Assembly (NCBI RefSeq): GCF_007981265.1
Contig: NZ_CP034363.1
Span: 1,054,001-1,118,000, forward strand
DNA: 64,000 nt
Source: Pantoea sp. CCBC3-3-1
Lineage (GTDB): Bacteria; Pseudomonadota; Gammaproteobacteria; Enterobacterales; Enterobacteriaceae
Direction: 5' to 3'
The translations under genes were made by a program, and so were the position numbers. Under the pieces are notes generated by a model. That model was not told the origin of the DNA and did not search any database. It worked only from the letters and a program-made list of their open reading frames with translations. This document shows, one piece after another, positions 46,574 through 56,642 of the stretch (position 1 is its first letter; the number at the start of each line of letters is the position of its first letter).

Positions 46574-46746
46574 CCCTCTTTATGTTGTTAAATCAACGTA
46601 ATATCAACAAAAATGCCTTTTGGGGGTGTAAAGAAATAGTGACTACTGGTGACGGCAGAAAATAATCGGTATGATGCGGTGCATTAATCATCATCCGTAA
46701 TCGCCGCCTGGATCGCGACGACGAACAAGCTGAGGAAGGACCAGTT

Positions 46747-47271
46747 ATGCCTTTACCCATTTATCTGATCGGCGCGCGTGGCTGTGGAAAAACGACCGTA
46801 GGTCAGGCTCTGGCTTGTGCGCTGGGCTATGCCTTCAGCGATACCGATCGTCATCTGCAAAACACTACTGGCCGGACGGTTACGGACATTGTCGCAGCGG
46901 AAGGATGGCAAGGCTTTCGACAGCGTGAAACGCATTCACTGCACGCCGTTACGCAACCGGGCGCCGTTATCGCGACGGGGGGCGGCATGGTGCTGGCGCC
47001 GGAAAATCGTGCCTTTATGCGTGAGCACGGGCAGGTTATCTATCTGAATGCCGAGGCTGGCGTTCTGGCGGCGCGTCTGGAAGCGTACCCGGAACAGGAG
47101 CAGCGTCCTACCCTTACTGGCCGTCCCATTGCTGAAGAAATGGTTGAAGTGCTGGCCGCGCGCGACGCGCTTTATCAGGAAACCTGTCATGTGGTTATCA
47201 ACGCCATGCAGCACCCTGACAAGGTAGTGGAAAGTATTATTTCCGCGCTCGCGCTGGCGCGAGCCAGTTAA
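46747..47271 (+). CDS. aroL: Shikimate kinase II AroL
   Basis: A 174-residue kinase with Walker [10 protein letters not shown] (residues 8-16), FSDTD with the shikimate-binding DxD, FRQRE and [12 protein letters not shown] motifs. It makes shikimate 3-phosphate in the aromatic amino acid pathway. The order aroL-yaiA-aroM is as in E. coli. AGGAAGGA precedes the ATG. Confidence 0.95.
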   Translation: MPLPIYLIGARGCGKTTVGQALACALGYAFSDTDRHLQNTTGRTVTDIVAAEGWQGFRQRETHSLHAVTQPGAVIATGGGMVLAPENRAFMREHGQVIYLNAEAGVLAARLEAYPEQEQRPTLTGRPIAEEMVEVLAARDALYQETCHVVINAMQHPDKVVESIISALALARAS

Positions 47272-47390
47272 AATTCGCTTCTGCCACCATCGCCTTTAGC
47301 TCAGGCGTGCTGTAGCTGCTGAACACGCCGCCGGCGTGGATGCGTGCCTGATTTACCTCTTCTGACCTCTGTATTTGCTGCGAATTGTCT
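47270..47390 (-). pseudogene. Possible amidohydrolase fragment
   Basis: An open minus-strand frame without a start codon encodes a segment reading [25 protein letters not shown] and ends at a stop at about 47270. This wording resembles the internal GGV-S-x-TPEELKAIVDEAH region of imidazolonepropionase-like amidohydrolases, so it may be a remnant of such a gene. A TGA lies about 40 codons upstream in the same frame. Resemblance is by memory only. Confidence 0.35.
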
Positions 47391-47508
47391 CAACTTCTTA
47401 CCGGAAGGCAGAGAATTATCAACCCTTGTCTATACTTAAAGCACGGAGACGCTGTGCAGGCCAACGTTGCCAGCCAGAGTGAAAGTTCTTAAACAAGAGG
47501 GAAATCGT

Positions 47509-47700
47509 ATGCCAGGCAGACCGCCGTATCCACGAGAATCGCATATCGTACCGGTAGAAAAAGGGTCCTCAGACAAAACTGTCACGTGGTATGAACTCCG
47601 TGCCGATCACCCTAAACCCGATACGTTGATTAGCGAGCATGAAACCGAGCAGGAAGCGCTGGACGCGAAAGCGCGTTATGAAGACAAAGAGAAAGAATGA
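47509..47700 (+). CDS. yaiA: YaiA protein
   Basis: A 63-residue protein matching E. coli YaiA in length and sequence: [57 protein letters not shown]. Function unknown; in E. coli it is in the aroL operon under TyrR. The ATG at 47509 is the family start, and the frame extends to 47467. Confidence 0.93.
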   Translation: MPGRPPYPRESHIVPVEKGSSDKTVTWYELRADHPKPDTLISEHETEQEALDAKARYEDKEKE

Positions 47701-48168
47701 TCCAGACCGGCAGGGATGCCGTATAACCAACTGATAGTATTGTGTTCAGTTGCTGTACAGCCGGGGCCGGCCTTTTTGTCCCGTTAAATTCAGCACATTC
47801 TACTGTAAATCAGGGCCAGCGAGGGGCAACGCTCATCTGTTTGCTTATTCTGGTCATTCATTTTTAATAAAAGCCTTTATTTTCAACAGATCTCACTGCG
47901 TAATTTTGTTCTGGCAGTGGGATTAAAGCTTGACCCCGGCCGGGCGGCATCATATTTTCGCTGCAACTAATCATTGTCCCTGACCGCAAGCTTTTCTAAA
48001 GCCAAACTGGATAAAGCATTGATCGACTTTTTGACAGACACCCTTACACCAAGTGAAACACTGATCCGTTCCGAGGCAGAAGCTGCGTTTTCATTCTTTG
48101 AAACAGCCGATTGTGGTACCAGTAAGCATCAGACCGCCGATACAGTGAATATTGCGGAAAGAAATAGA
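47701..48168. other. Intergenic region between yaiA and aroM with an in-frame open extension
   Basis: 468 bases. The last 195 bases (from a TTG at 47974) stay open in the aroM frame, but no ATG or known AroM sequence is present there. The first part holds a palindromic GGCCGGCC followed by five T bases (47765-47780), a weak terminator candidate for yaiA. Confidence 0.5.
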
Positions 48169-48846
48169 ATGAAACAAACGCTCGCCACTTTAACCTTGGG
48201 ACAGGCACCTCGCCGCGATCTTCAGCCTTTGCTGCTGGAACATCTGCCGGAAGACAGAATTGCCCATTTTGGCCTGCTGGACGGTTTGTCAGCGGCTGAA
48301 ATCGAACAGCGCTATGCGCCGCAGCCGGGTGAGAAAGTGACGATGACGCATATGGAAGACGGATCCTATGTCGTGCTCTCAGCCGCGCGAGTTGAAATCG
48401 CGTTGCAAGAACTGATCAAGAAACTGGAAGACCAGGGTTTTGAAACCTTTTTGCTGCTCTGTAGCGGCGAATATAAAAACCTGGTTGCCGAGAATGCCGT
48501 TCTGCTTGAGCCCTACAGCATTTTGCCGCCGCTGGTAAATGCTATTACCGGTGGGCATCAGGTTGGGATTATGGTAGCGCGCGAGGAGTATCTCGACGAG
48601 CAGGCCTATAAATGGCAAAGCCTGGCGCAGAAGCCCCATTATGTGGTGGCAAATCCCTGGCAGCCAACGGATCATGAACTGACTGAGGCCGCATTGCAGC
48701 TTCAGGAGCAGGGCGCGGATGTCGTGGTGCTGGATTGCCTGGGCTTTCATCAACGCCATCGTGATTTTCTACAGAAAATGTTGGGCATTCCCGTGCTGTT
48801 ATCCAATACGCTGATTGCTAAACTGGCAGCGGAACTGGTGGCATAA
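48169..48846 (+). CDS. aroM: AroM family protein
   Basis: A 225-residue protein, identical in length to E. coli AroM, with [15 protein letters not shown] at the start, [37 protein letters not shown] and [16 protein letters not shown]. Function is not known, although it is in the AroL region and TyrR-linked in E. coli. The ATG at 48169 is the family start. The unusual feature is the open frame upstream. Confidence 0.92.
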   Translation: MKQTLATLTLGQAPRRDLQPLLLEHLPEDRIAHFGLLDGLSAAEIEQRYAPQPGEKVTMTHMEDGSYVVLSAARVEIALQELIKKLEDQGFETFLLLCSGEYKNLVAENAVLLEPYSILPPLVNAITGGHQVGIMVAREEYLDEQAYKWQSLAQKPHYVVANPWQPTDHELTEAALQLQEQGADVVVLDCLGFHQRHRDFLQKMLGIPVLLSNTLIAKLAAELVA

Positions 48847-48907
48847 ACCAACACGGTCCGGGGATGGCACGTTACTTACCTTTGTCTCTGATTCTAAGGA
48901 TATTTCT

Positions 48908-49198
48908 ATGCTCAATGTCAGTGAGTACTTTGAAGGAAAAGTGAAATCGATCGGGTTTGACAGCGCCAGTACCGGACGCGCCAGCGTCGGGGTGATGGTG
49001 GAAGGGGAATATACGTTTGGCACGGGTCAGCCTGAAGAGATGACCGTGGTAAGCGGCTCGCTGGCTGTGCTGTTGCCTGGCGACACAGAGTGGCAACACG
49101 TTGGCCCGGGCGAGGTTTTTAACGTGCCGGGTCATAGCGAGTTTCATCTGCAAGTTGCCGAGCCTTCGGCCTACCTTTGCCGTTATCTGAAAGACTAA
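48908..49198 (+). CDS. ppnP: Pyrimidine/purine nucleoside phosphorylase PpnP
   Basis: A 96-residue cupin-fold enzyme. [52 protein letters not shown] and [13 protein letters not shown] are the family motifs. It phosphorolyses many nucleosides to free base and ribose 1-phosphate. Formerly YaiE; position after aroM as in E. coli. Confidence 0.95.
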   Translation: MLNVSEYFEGKVKSIGFDSASTGRASVGVMVEGEYTFGTGQPEEMTVVSGSLAVLLPGDTEWQHVGPGEVFNVPGHSEFHLQVAEPSAYLCRYLKD

Positions 49199-49210
49199 CG
49201 TCACGGTATT

Positions 49211-49238
49211 TGCCAGCGCTGAATAAGCAGCGCTGGCA
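49211..49238. terminator. Convergent hairpin between ppnP and rdgC
   Basis: An 11-base stem (TGCCAGCGCTG with CAGCGCTGGCA) with a six-base loop. No U-run on either strand, so it may be a weak terminator or a barrier. Confidence 0.5.
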
Positions 49239-49246
49239 GAAAACCC

Positions 49247-50158
49247 TTAACGCTGAGCTTCGCCGCCCAGTGCTTCAATGGTGTTACCGATCAGCGCCGT
49301 CAGCTCGCTGGTCATCAGAATAAAGTCCGCATCAAATCGCGCCGCCACATCTTCACGATCGATATCGTCATTCTGTTCACGTAGCGTATCGGCAAACTTC
49401 AGGCGTTTCAGAGAGCCGTCATCCGACAGCACCAGCTGTACACGCTCCTGCCAGTCCAGCGCCAGTTTCGTCACCAGCTTGCCCGCTTCAATATGATTCG
49501 CAATTTCATCGCAAACCAGATCCTGCTTCTTACAGCGGATTACGCCGCCATCTTCCAGCAGCGCCTTCAGCTCCGCTTCATCCATCAGCGCAAAGCCTGC
49601 TGGCGTATCGCCAGAACGCACCCATTCGGTCAGGGTCAGCTCGATAGGGCTTTCCAGCGTCAGCGGCACCACCGGCAGCGATCCCAGGCTTTTACGCAGC
49701 AGCGCCAGCGTATCTTCCGCTTTTTTAGCGCTCGCGCAGTCAACCATGATCATGTTGTTGACGGTATCAATCCATAAAAAGGTCTGGCTGAAACGGCTAA
49801 AGGCGCGTGGCAGCAGGCTGTGCAGCACTTCATCCTTCAGTGAATCCTTTTCGGTCTTTTTCAGCTTGCGCTGTTGTTCCGCTTCCAGCTTGCTGATTTT
49901 GGCTTCCAGCGCCTGCTTAATCACCGGCGAAGGCAGGATTTTTTCTTCTTTGCGAGCGCAGATCAGAATTTGTCCGTTATTGACGTGAGTCAGCGCCTCG
50001 CCCCTGGAACCCATCGGAGAAACCCAACCGGTTTTTGCCATATCCTGGCTGCCGCAAGGAGTGAAAGAGAATGCCTCAAGTTGTTTTTCCATCTCGTCCA
50101 CCGCCAGCGGGATCTCGCGATTCAGACGATATACCATCAAATTTTTAAACCACAGCAT
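49247..50158 (-). CDS. rdgC: Recombination-associated protein RdgC
   Basis: A 303-residue protein, the usual RdgC length, beginning [17 protein letters not shown] and carrying [50 protein letters not shown] and the C-terminal [30 protein letters not shown]. It forms a ring dimer around DNA and restrains RecA. Order ppnP-rdgC-mak is as in E. coli. Confidence 0.96.
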   Translation of the reverse strand: MLWFKNLMVYRLNREIPLAVDEMEKQLEAFSFTPCGSQDMAKTGWVSPMGSRGEALTHVNNGQILICARKEEKILPSPVIKQALEAKISKLEAEQQRKLKKTEKDSLKDEVLHSLLPRAFSRFSQTFLWIDTVNNMIMVDCASAKKAEDTLALLRKSLGSLPVVPLTLESPIELTLTEWVRSGDTPAGFALMDEAELKALLEDGGVIRCKKQDLVCDEIANHIEAGKLVTKLALDWQERVQLVLSDDGSLKRLKFADTLREQNDDIDREDVAARFDADFILMTSELTALIGNTIEALGGEAQR

Positions 50159-50300
50159 TGTGCTTTCCCTCTCCGGCGCTTCGTGCGCGCTAATACAAAG
50201 TCAGCGCGCATGATAGCGAATCGGCGGCGGGGTTTCATTGTGTTTCCGCCAGACCCCTTCTAAGGTAAATGTCAGGCTTTTAAATAATGAGGAATAACAA

Positions 50301-51212
50301 GTGCGTATCGGCATAGATTTAGGCGGCACGAAAATTGAAGCGATCGCGCTGGATAAGCAGGGCGCCACGCTGTTCCGTCATCGTGTGGCAACCCCGAAAG
50401 GCGATTATCATCAGACAATGCGCGCGGTGACGGAGCTGGTTCGGCTGGTTGAAGAAAAAACGGGCCAGCAGGGTAGCGTCGGCATTGGCATTCCAGGTTC
50501 GCTTTCTCGCCTGACGCAGCGGGTCAAAAACGCCAATTCAGCCTGGCTGAACGGCCAGCCGCTGAGAGAGGATCTGCAAAAAATGTTAGGCCGTGAAGTG
50601 CGTGTCGCCAACGACGCTAATTGCCTGGCGGTTTCCGAAGCTCAGGACGGGGCAGCAGCCGGGTTCCAGACGGTGTTCGCCGTCATTATTGGCACCGGCT
50701 GTGGGGCTGGCGTGGCGCTAAACGGCCTGTCGCACAATGGCAGCAATGGGAATGCGGGCGAATGGGGACATAATCCGCTGCCGTGGATGGATGAGGACGA
50801 AGTGCGTTTCAGTCAGGAAGTGCCCTGCTACTGCGGCAAAGCGGGCTGCATCGAAACCTTTGTTTCCGGCACCGGTTTTGCTACCGATTACCATCGTTTG
50901 AGCGGCATTGAGCAGCAGGGACCGGCAATCGTCGGGCTGGTGGAGAAACAGGATCCGCTGGCAGAACTGGCGTTGAGTCGTTACGAAACCCGACTGGCAA
51001 AATCGCTGGCACACGTCGTAAATATTCTCGATCCGGAGGTGATTGTTCTCGGCGGCGGAATGAGTAACGTGGAGCGCCTTTACCAGACGCTGCCACAGCT
51101 GATTAAGCCCTGGGTGCTGGGTGGAGAGTTCGCCACGCCAATCCGAAAGGCGATGCATGGCGACTCCAGCGGGGTACGCGGTGCGGCCTGGCTGTGGCCG
51201 CACCAGCAATAG
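50301..51212 (+). CDS. mak: Fructokinase Mak (ROK family)
   Basis: A 303-residue ROK-family sugar kinase. [18 protein letters not shown] with the phosphate motif at the start, [13 protein letters not shown], the zinc-binding [20 protein letters not shown] (three Cys and a His upstream) and [14 protein letters not shown]. It phosphorylates fructose and related hexoses. It is convergent with the permease gene, with only 8 bases between them. Confidence 0.94.
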   Translation: MRIGIDLGGTKIEAIALDKQGATLFRHRVATPKGDYHQTMRAVTELVRLVEEKTGQQGSVGIGIPGSLSRLTQRVKNANSAWLNGQPLREDLQKMLGREVRVANDANCLAVSEAQDGAAAGFQTVFAVIIGTGCGAGVALNGLSHNGSNGNAGEWGHNPLPWMDEDEVRFSQEVPCYCGKAGCIETFVSGTGFATDYHRLSGIEQQGPAIVGLVEKQDPLAELALSRYETRLAKSLAHVVNILDPEVIVLGGGMSNVERLYQTLPQLIKPWVLGGEFATPIRKAMHGDSSGVRGAAWLWPHQQ

Positions 51213-51220
51213 CCAAAACG

Positions 51221-52585
51221 CTATTCTCCCACCAGCATTGCATCACGCGGAGCGCTGTCGCGCTGGCTTTTGGTCATCAGAAAATAGAGATATCCTGCCA
51301 CCATAAATACCAGGAACAGGCCGCCGATGACCGGGTTAAACCACAGCATGGCAATCAGGCACACCAGCGCCAGCACCAGCGCGATGCCGGGCACAATCGG
51401 GTAGCCCGGCGCGCGAAACGAGCGATCCAGCTCCGGTGCGGTACGACGCAGGCGGAATAAACTCAGCATACTCATCAGATACATCACGATAGCGCCGAAA
51501 ACCGCCATAGTGATCATCGCGGCCGTCAGCGTCATGCCCTGCAAATTAATCCAGCCATCGCTGAAGATAGCCGCAATGCCAATGATGCCGCCGGCAATAA
51601 TTGCCCGATGCGGGGTTTGAAAACGGGAAAGTTTAGCCAGGCCAGCGGGCAGATAACCGGCGCGGGACAGCGCAAAGAACTGACGCGAATAGCCAAGGAT
51701 GATGCCGTGGAAGCTGGCGATCAGGCCGAACAGCCCAATCCATACCAGCATATGCATCCAGTTAGAGTGCTCGCCAACAATCATTTTCATCGCCTGCGGC
51801 AGCGGGTCGTTAATATCCGACAGCTTGCGCCAGTCGCCTGCGCCACCGGCCAACAGCATCACGCCGATTGCCAGCACCACCAGCGTCAGGATCCCGGCGA
51901 TATAGGCTTTTGGAATGGTGCGCTTCGGATCTTTCGCTTCTTCCGCCGCCATCGCAGCCCCTTCAATCGCCAGGAAGAACCAGATAGCAAACGGGATTGC
52001 GGCAAAAATCCCGGAGACGGCCGGCATACCAAAACGATCGCCGCCAGACCAGCCGTGCGCGACAAAGTTAGTCATGCTGAAGCCCGGTGCAACCACGCCC
52101 ATAAACACCAGCAGCTCCACAACCGCCAGGATTGTCACCACCAGTTCAAACATGGCGGCCAGCTTCACGCCTAAAATATTTAAGGTCATAAACACAAGGT
52201 AAGCGCCGACGGCAGCGTATTTGGGATTGAGGCCCGGATACTGCACGTTCAGGTAGGCACCGATGGCCATGGCGATCGCCGGTGGCGCAAAGACAAATTC
52301 AATCAGCGTTGCCATCCCGGCAATCAGCCCGCCCGTTTCGCCAAAGGCGCGGCGGCTGTAAGCAAACGGGCCGCCAGCGTGCGGGATCGCCGTGGTCAGT
52401 TCGGTGAAGCTAAAGATAAAACAGGTATACATCGTCGCGATCAGCGCGGTAGTGACGAGAAAGCCCAGGGTGCCGGCTACGCCCCAGCCGTAACTCCAGC
52501 CAAAGTACTCGCCGGAAATCACCAGACCTACCGCAATGCCCCACAGATGTATTGTGCCCAGCGTGGGCTTTAGCTTGCTTGTCAT
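51221..52585 (-). CDS. Ethanolamine-type amino acid/polyamine permease (Eat-like)
   Basis: A 454-residue APC-superfamily permease with about 12 hydrophobic segments. GIAVGLVISGEYFGWSYGW near the start and MYTCFIFSFTELTTAIPHAGGPFAYSRRAFG are close to the ethanolamine permease (Eat) branch, as is EGAAMAAEEAKDPKRTIPKAY. The start at 52585 has GGGGA upstream; the frame extends to a TTG at 52603. It probably imports ethanolamine or a related amino alcohol. The kinase-like gene is divergent 228 bases away. Confidence 0.8.
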   Translation of the reverse strand: MTSKLKPTLGTIHLWGIAVGLVISGEYFGWSYGWGVAGTLGFLVTTALIATMYTCFIFSFTELTTAIPHAGGPFAYSRRAFGETGGLIAGMATLIEFVFAPPAIAMAIGAYLNVQYPGLNPKYAAVGAYLVFMTLNILGVKLAAMFELVVTILAVVELLVFMGVVAPGFSMTNFVAHGWSGGDRFGMPAVSGIFAAIPFAIWFFLAIEGAAMAAEEAKDPKRTIPKAYIAGILTLVVLAIGVMLLAGGAGDWRKLSDINDPLPQAMKMIVGEHSNWMHMLVWIGLFGLIASFHGIILGYSRQFFALSRAGYLPAGLAKLSRFQTPHRAIIAGGIIGIAAIFSDGWINLQGMTLTAAMITMAVFGAIVMYLMSMLSLFRLRRTAPELDRSFRAPGYPIVPGIALVLALVCLIAMLWFNPVIGGLFLVFMVAGYLYFLMTKSQRDSAPRDAMLVGE

Positions 52586-52813
52586 ACTGATATCCCCGTT
52601 CAAATATTGTCAGTCGATAATGCAGCCGGTGTCGGGGTGAAACTTGACGCGGCGGTAATGATTTTTGTGCTCTGCTGTCAACTCAGAAGCAAAAAAAGTG
52701 CCGGATGTACGCTAAAGTCAAAAGAGGGTCGTCTGCGGTCAAGCGAGTCTGCGCGGGCGAAGCCATGCTGGTATCACCATGACGGCTAACGCCAATCCAT
52801 CAGGAGCCAGACT

Positions 52814-53818
52814 ATGACCGCCAGGCAATATGACGATTTAGACAACAGTGCGCTGATGCAGCTTGCCCGGCGCGCGCTGAGCCGCTATCCCTTTGCAGCA
52901 GAGGGCAAACTGAGCCTGCTTTGCCGCTCGGAAAACGCCACCTTTTTACTGGAAGCCGCAGGAAAACGTTTTGCGCTGCGCCTGCATCGCGGCAACTATC
53001 ATCAGCGTGCCGATATTGAAAGCGAACTGCACTGGCTGAATGCCCTGCGTGAGACCGGTATTGTCGTGCCTCAGGCAATTACTGATTGCGACGGGCAGGC
53101 GGTACAGAATCTTACGCTGGCGGATGGCAGCGTCCGGTACGCCGTATTGTTTGACTGGATTGAAGGTGATATGCCAACCACCGACGTCGATCCGCGGGCG
53201 TTTCAGCAGCTTGGCCACATTACCGCCCGGCTGCATCAGCACAGCAAAAGCTGGCAGAAACCCGCAGGATTTCAGCGCATTATCTGGGATCATCACTCCA
53301 TGGTCAGCCCGCAAAGCCACTGGGGCGACTGGCGGGATGCACCGGGCCTGTTAGCGCGAGATCATCACACGGTTGAAGACGTTATTGCACGCGTTGGGCA
53401 CGAGCTGGCGACGTTCGGCAAGGATCCTGCTCGCTACGGCTTGATCCATGCCGATCTGCGTCTGACAAATTTGCTGCTGCACAAGGGCGAAACCCGGGTG
53501 ATCGATTTTGACGATTGCGGCATGGGCTGGTATCTGCACGATCTTGCGGCAGCGATCAGTTTTGTGGAGCACCATCCTCGTGCAGCGGATTGGGTTGATA
53601 ACTGGATCAAAGGCTATGAGCAGGTCGCGCACATCAGTGACGAAGAGATGGCAATGGTGCCAACGCTACTGATCCAGCGCCGCATCCAGCTGCTGGCATG
53701 GGTAGGTTCCCATGCGCAAACCGAGATGGCGCAAAGTCTTGGGCCGCAGTGGGCGGATCATTCGGTTCGTCTGTGTCATCGCTACCTTGAAACCACTGAA
53801 CTGCCAGTGGGTGTCTGA
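52814..53818 (+). CDS. APH-fold phosphotransferase (amino alcohol or sugar kinase-like)
   Basis: A 334-residue aminoglycoside-phosphotransferase-fold kinase. It has the catalytic loop HADLRLTN (H212-D214-N219), DFDDCG (residues 231-236) with the Mg-binding aspartate, and an N-terminal nucleotide-binding region (VSLLCRSENATFLLEA, FALRLHRGNYHQ). The family includes homoserine, hydroxylysine and choline/ethanolamine kinases and SrkA. Next to an ethanolamine-type permease and an AraC regulator, an amino-alcohol kinase is a reasonable guess, not a proof. No phospho-lyase lies nearby. Confidence 0.75.
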   Translation: MTARQYDDLDNSALMQLARRALSRYPFAAEGKLSLLCRSENATFLLEAAGKRFALRLHRGNYHQRADIESELHWLNALRETGIVVPQAITDCDGQAVQNLTLADGSVRYAVLFDWIEGDMPTTDVDPRAFQQLGHITARLHQHSKSWQKPAGFQRIIWDHHSMVSPQSHWGDWRDAPGLLARDHHTVEDVIARVGHELATFGKDPARYGLIHADLRLTNLLLHKGETRVIDFDDCGMGWYLHDLAAAISFVEHHPRAADWVDNWIKGYEQVAHISDEEMAMVPTLLIQRRIQLLAWVGSHAQTEMAQSLGPQWADHSVRLCHRYLETTELPVGV

Positions 53819-53870
53819 ACTGGTACGGAAATTGCTGGGTTACAGGATATTCTCTGTAGCTGAGGCGATG

Positions 53871-54944
53871 ATGATGGAAACCGGACTACTCAAACAGCCC
53901 GATATGGCGGCAGCGCTGACAGCCAGCTTTGCCTGCAATCATGGTGTACTGGCCGCCGCCGCCAGCGGGCTGAGTGAATTTATCTGTGATAAAGGCGGCG
54001 ATATCGACCGCATTTATGGCGTCAGTGGCATCGATCCCGAGCAGCTAAGCAGTCCAACGCTAAGTTTGGGATTGATCAACTACTGTCGGGTCATGGAAGA
54101 AGCGGCACGTTTCTCGGGTTTTGATAACTTCGGTTTGCACTACGGCAGGCAGTTTAAACCGCAGTCATTAGGTCTGATCGGCTATATTGGCCTCTGTTCC
54201 GCCACGCTTGAGCAGGCACTGCATAACGTGGTTAACGCTTTTCCCTGGCATCAGCACGATACCCTGACACGGCTGACCGACAAAGGCGACTGCTGGCGGC
54301 TCGATTATCAGGTTCGACATGGTGCAATCCTCAGTCGGCGGCAGGATGCTGAACTGACGTTAGGGATGTTTTTGAACCTGATCCGCCACGTAGCGGGAAA
54401 GAACTGGGCACCGCGAGAGGTTCATTTTGAACATCCGCGACCGTCGCAGTGGCACGAGCACTGCAAAGTTTTTGACGCGCCGGTCTGGTTCGATCAGCCT
54501 TATAACTCTTTACTGATCCCCAAACGCGATCTGATGCGAACCATGCCGGACAGCGATCCTCTGCTGCTGATGGTGATGCAGGACGCGATTCGTCGTCTGA
54601 ACAGCGCGACGCCTCAGCAAAGTCTTGTCGATCAGGCGCGTGCTCAGGTGCATCTGATGCTGATGAAAGGCGAACCGGTGCTGGAAGATGTCGCGGAAAA
54701 AATGGGCATGTCCAGCTGGTCGCTACAGCGTCGTCTGCGTGATGAAAACCTGAGTTTCAGCGCGCTGGTGGATAAAGTGCGCTGCGAGATGGCCACGCAC
54801 TATTTACAGCAAAAGCAGCTACCGATATCGGAAATGGCGCTGCTGCTGGGCTACTCCGAGGTCAGTGCTTTTTCCCGGGCTTTCCGCCGCTGGTTCGGCA
54901 TCAGCCCAAGGCAGTGGCGACAGGATGAGGCTAGAGCGGTTTAA
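53871..54944 (+). CDS. AraC family regulator
   Basis: A 357-residue protein (three neighbouring ATGs at 53868, 53871 and 53874 are possible; GAGG favours the latter two). The N-terminal 240 residues match the OruR/ArgR-type AraC_binding_2-like domain (GLIGYIGLCSATLEQAL, DAELTLGMFLNLI); the C-terminal HTH has LEDVAEKMGMSSWSLQRRLRDE and LPISEMALLLGYSEVSAFSRAFRRWFGISPRQWR. It probably controls the permease and kinase next to it. Its 3' end overlaps the convergent lipoprotein gene by 14 bases. Confidence 0.85.
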   Translation: MMETGLLKQPDMAAALTASFACNHGVLAAAASGLSEFICDKGGDIDRIYGVSGIDPEQLSSPTLSLGLINYCRVMEEAARFSGFDNFGLHYGRQFKPQSLGLIGYIGLCSATLEQALHNVVNAFPWHQHDTLTRLTDKGDCWRLDYQVRHGAILSRRQDAELTLGMFLNLIRHVAGKNWAPREVHFEHPRPSQWHEHCKVFDAPVWFDQPYNSLLIPKRDLMRTMPDSDPLLLMVMQDAIRRLNSATPQQSLVDQARAQVHLMLMKGEPVLEDVAEKMGMSSWSLQRRLRDENLSFSALVDKVRCEMATHYLQQKQLPISEMALLLGYSEVSAFSRAFRRWFGISPRQWRQDEARAV

Positions 54945-55356
54945 AATCTATCACCGTACGACGCGGCAGATTTTTCGGCGGGGCAGGAAGCCAGGTGGCG
55001 CTGCTGATAACGCCCCAGACTTTCAGACAGAGCCGTTCGTCGCCGGCAGTGCTCTGCACGTTGTAGCGACCTTGCTGACCGTAACTGATGGTCGCCGCAC
55101 ATTCACGCCCCTTATATTTGTTGGCGTCATAAAAGTTTCTGATAACGCCGTACTGCATTTTCGCCAGATAACGACAGGTTTCCTGCTGGTCTGATTTGGC
55201 GCTGGCACACTGTTTATCTGCCACCTGCTGCAATTCCTGCTGCGTGGGCGGCGCGGTGCCGGTTCGGGGCGGCGAGCTGCTCTGGCAGCCCGCCAGCAGA
55301 AGCGTGAGCAGTATCGTGCCGCCTGCCAGGCTGGTCTTTATCGCATCGGCTATCAT
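54931..55356 (-). CDS. Lipoprotein with TolA C-terminal-like domain
   Basis: A 141-residue precursor with lipobox LAGC (C24). The mature part has a helix (QQELQQVADKQCASAKSDQQETCRYLAKMQYGVIRNFYDANKYKGRECAATISYG) and DERLCLKVWGVI, resembling the C-terminal TolA/TonB-like domain where a Y-x-x-x-I helix precedes GKTC and a later C. Four cysteines suggest disulfides. It may be an envelope lipoprotein that binds Tol- or TonB-type partners, inferred only. It is convergent with the AraC gene. Confidence 0.6.
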   Translation of the reverse strand: MIADAIKTSLAGGTILLTLLLAGCQSSSPPRTGTAPPTQQELQQVADKQCASAKSDQQETCRYLAKMQYGVIRNFYDANKYKGRECAATISYGQQGRYNVQSTAGDERLCLKVWGVISSATWLPAPPKNLPRRTVIDFKPL

Positions 55357-55599
55357 TTTTACCCCTGAAAACTAAAGAATTTCTTAATGCTGCCGATAGT
55401 CTACCTCGTTAGCTTTCCGCTGACAGGTTATTCCGGCATAAACAGGTGATTTACAGATTTTTCGCCTGCAGCGTTGAAACAGGGAAAGTCATTAATTCGC
55501 AGTGGCACGTTATATACTCCAGGACTTTTCTGTTTTCTTATTGTATTCTCCAGCGCGGAATGCCGGATGCTCTAACTTTATTCATGGAAAAGAAAACGA

Positions 55600-56277
55600 A
55601 TGAAACCTTATTTTAATCTTGTTGCTTTGGCGTTAATTAACTGTGCTGTTCTCAGCGGTTGTGCCAGCGAATCTTCCCGGACTATCGAAGCACCTCAGGT
55701 GACCGCAGCCAGCCAGCCTGCCTATCAGGGAATAAAAAGTCCGATTGCCGTCGGTAAATTTGATAATCGTTCGGCTTATATGAACGGTATTTTCTCTGAC
55801 GGTGTGGATCGTCTTGGTAATCAGTCTAAAACCATTCTTATTACCCATCTCCAGCAAACCGGCCGTTTTAACGTGCTGGATCGCGCCAACCTGGATGAGC
55901 TGAAGGCCGAAGCAGGCTATAAGCACAGCACGCAGTCAATCAAAGGCGGCGATTATGTTGTAACCGGCGACATCACCGAATTTGGCCGTAAAGAAGTTGG
56001 CGACCAGCAGCTGTGGGGCATTCTCGGCAGCGGAAAAACCCAGGTCGCCTACGCGAAAGTCAATCTGAACGTGGTGGATGTGGCGACGTCAGAAGTGGTT
56101 TATAGCGTGCAGGGCGCAGGGGAATATCAGTTATCTAACCGTGAAGTTATCGGCTTTGGCGGCACGGCCAGCTATGACTCTACGCTGAATGGCAAGGTGA
56201 TGGATCTGGCCATTCGCGAAGCGGTGAATCATCTGGTCAGCGCAATTGATTCAGGCGCCTGGCGTCCGGTTAAATAA
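55600..56277 (+). CDS. CsgG/HfaB-family lipoprotein
   Basis: A 225-residue precursor with lipobox LSGC (C21). It has the CsgG domain wording PIAVGKFDNRSAY, FSDGVDRLGNQSKTILITHLQQTGRFNVLDRANLDELKAEAGY, GGDYVVTGDITEFGR and VAYAKVNLNVVDVATSEVVYSVQG. CsgG proteins form outer-membrane channels for curli; this is a shorter stand-alone relative. It is the first of three lipoprotein genes in one operon, 11 bases before the next. Confidence 0.88.
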   Translation: MKPYFNLVALALINCAVLSGCASESSRTIEAPQVTAASQPAYQGIKSPIAVGKFDNRSAYMNGIFSDGVDRLGNQSKTILITHLQQTGRFNVLDRANLDELKAEAGYKHSTQSIKGGDYVVTGDITEFGRKEVGDQQLWGILGSGKTQVAYAKVNLNVVDVATSEVVYSVQGAGEYQLSNREVIGFGGTASYDSTLNGKVMDLAIREAVNHLVSAIDSGAWRPVK

Positions 56278-56288
56278 CGGGGAATATT

Positions 56289-56642
56289 ATGAAGATTATT
56301 AAATTTAGCGTTGTGGCCGCCACAATGCTGATGTTAACTGCCTGCGCGCAAAAAACGACCAGCATCTATTACTGGGGCGACTATCAGTCTTCTTTATACA
56401 GTTATTATAAAGAGGGAACGGCGCCGGAAAAAAATATCGACACGCTGAATAAAGTTATTCAGGAAGCTCAGGCAAAAAATAAGCCTGTCGCGCCGGGGCT
56501 GCATGCGCAGCTGGGATTACTTTATGCTAACACCGGAAGAACTGACCTGGCCTTTCAGCAGTTCAGCGCCGAAAAAATGGCCTTCCCTGAATCTTCTTCC
56601 TATATGGATTTCCTGATGCGTAATAAGCAGGGAGCACAATAA
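56289..56642 (+). CDS. DUF4810 lipoprotein
   Basis: A 117-residue precursor with lipobox MLTAC (C19). The mature part, QKTTSIYYWGDYQSSLYSYYKEGTAPEKNID then PVAPGLHAQLGLLYANTGRTDLAFQQFSAEK, fits DUF4810, with a TPR-like helix pair near the end. It overlaps its downstream neighbour by one base (56642), so translation is coupled. It joins the CsgG-type and DUF799 proteins in a three-gene set of envelope lipoproteins. Confidence 0.85.
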   Translation: MKIIKFSVVAATMLMLTACAQKTTSIYYWGDYQSSLYSYYKEGTAPEKNIDTLNKVIQEAQAKNKPVAPGLHAQLGLLYANTGRTDLAFQQFSAEKMAFPESSSYMDFLMRNKQGAQ

